This document shows, one piece after another, positions 4,897 through 5,139 of a stretch of 5,139 nt of DNA. A model generated the notes under the pieces. It saw only the letters and a list, made by a program, of their open reading frames with translations, did not search any database and was not told where the DNA came from. This DNA comes from an uncultured Leptotrichiaceae bacterium. Lineage in GTDB: Bacteria > Fusobacteriota > Fusobacteriia > Fusobacteriales > Leptotrichiaceae. The stretch spans positions 1-5,139 of the forward strand of contig CALHVR010000021.1 of NCBI GenBank assembly GCA_938037005.1, in the 5' to 3' direction. The position numbers were made by a program, and so were the translations under genes. The stretch's first letter is position 1; every line of letters starts with the position of its first letter.

Positions 4897-5139
4897 CTAT
4901 TTAAAATAATTATCTCTTTTCAAATAAATTTTATTTTGAGTCACTTTTAATACATTAATTATTCCTTTAAATTCATTATTTTCTTTTAACATTATTTTAA
5001 ATTTTTTATTAACTTCTACTTCATTTGAAATATCTTTTTTATCTATTAACACTGTCATTCCATTTTTTAATTTAATATAATTCTCTTCTTCAATTTTTAT
5101 TTCTTCATAATCAAAAATTTCTTGTATTTTTATAAATTT
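4897..5139 (-). CDS. C-terminal 80 residues of an unrecognised protein
   Basis: The frame is open from the right edge to a TAG at 4899-4897. The visible tail is rich in Lys, Glu, Ile and Asn, with alternating hydrophobic and charged residues typical of short beta strands: YIKLKNGMTVLIDKKD, KKFKIMLKENNEFKGIINVL, then KIYLKRDNYFK at the end. No catalytic motif, cysteine or membrane segment is visible. The LKNGMTVLID stretch faintly recalls the beta domain of FtsQ/DivIB-type proteins, but the match is too weak to name. Codon use matches the neighbours, which supports a real gene. Its start and function lie outside the window, and it is probably in a separate transcription unit from ruvC. Confidence 0.7.
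   Translation of the reverse strand, partial: KFIKIQEIFDYEEIKIEEENYIKLKNGMTVLIDKKDISNEVEVNKKFKIMLKENNEFKGIINVLKVTQNKIYLKRDNYFK

Overview
The window is very AT-rich, and every convincing gene lies on the minus strand. Base composition, strong A/T-ending codon preference and the style of the proteins suggest a low-GC anaerobe. Fusobacteriota, perhaps the Leptotrichiaceae (Leptotrichia, Sneathia, Streptobacillus), is my best guess. This is inferred from composition and remembered protein style, not from a search.

Reading in the direction of transcription (right to left): the window opens with the last 80 codons of an unrecognised protein (5139-4897). A 158-bp gap follows, holding a good sigma-70-type promoter with an extended -10 (4821-4793). 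Then come ruvC (Holliday-junction resolvase), trmL (tRNA wobble-nucleotide 2'-O-methyltransferase), an 88-bp gap almost filled by a 56-nt hairpin, thyA (thymidylate synthase), folA (dihydrofolate reductase), a TetR-family regulator, a 72-bp gap with two palindromes, and the first 489 codons of metG (methionyl-tRNA synthetase), which runs off the left edge. Gaps of 14-26 bp join ruvC-trmL, thyA-folA and folA-tetR. The whole set could be one transcript, with control points in the two larger gaps.

ThyA and FolA form a closed biochemical pair: ThyA makes dTMP and turns methylene-tetrahydrofolate into dihydrofolate, and FolA reduces that back to tetrahydrofolate. MetG and TrmL serve translation and RuvC serves recombination. 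The ligand and target of the TetR protein cannot be read from the sequence.

No mobile element, CRISPR array, RNA gene or defence system is visible. The points that stand out are: (1) a 19-residue tandem duplication inside ThyA whose two copies are 17/19 identical as protein but only 45/57 identical as DNA, which looks more like two divergent thyA alleles joined out of register than a recent slippage event; (2) a long hairpin in the thyA leader carrying a 12-codon mini-ORF behind a strong Shine-Dalgarno sequence; (3) a perfect 21-bp palindrome placed between the metG Shine-Dalgarno sequence and its AUG, so that folding it would restore a normal 8-nt spacing.
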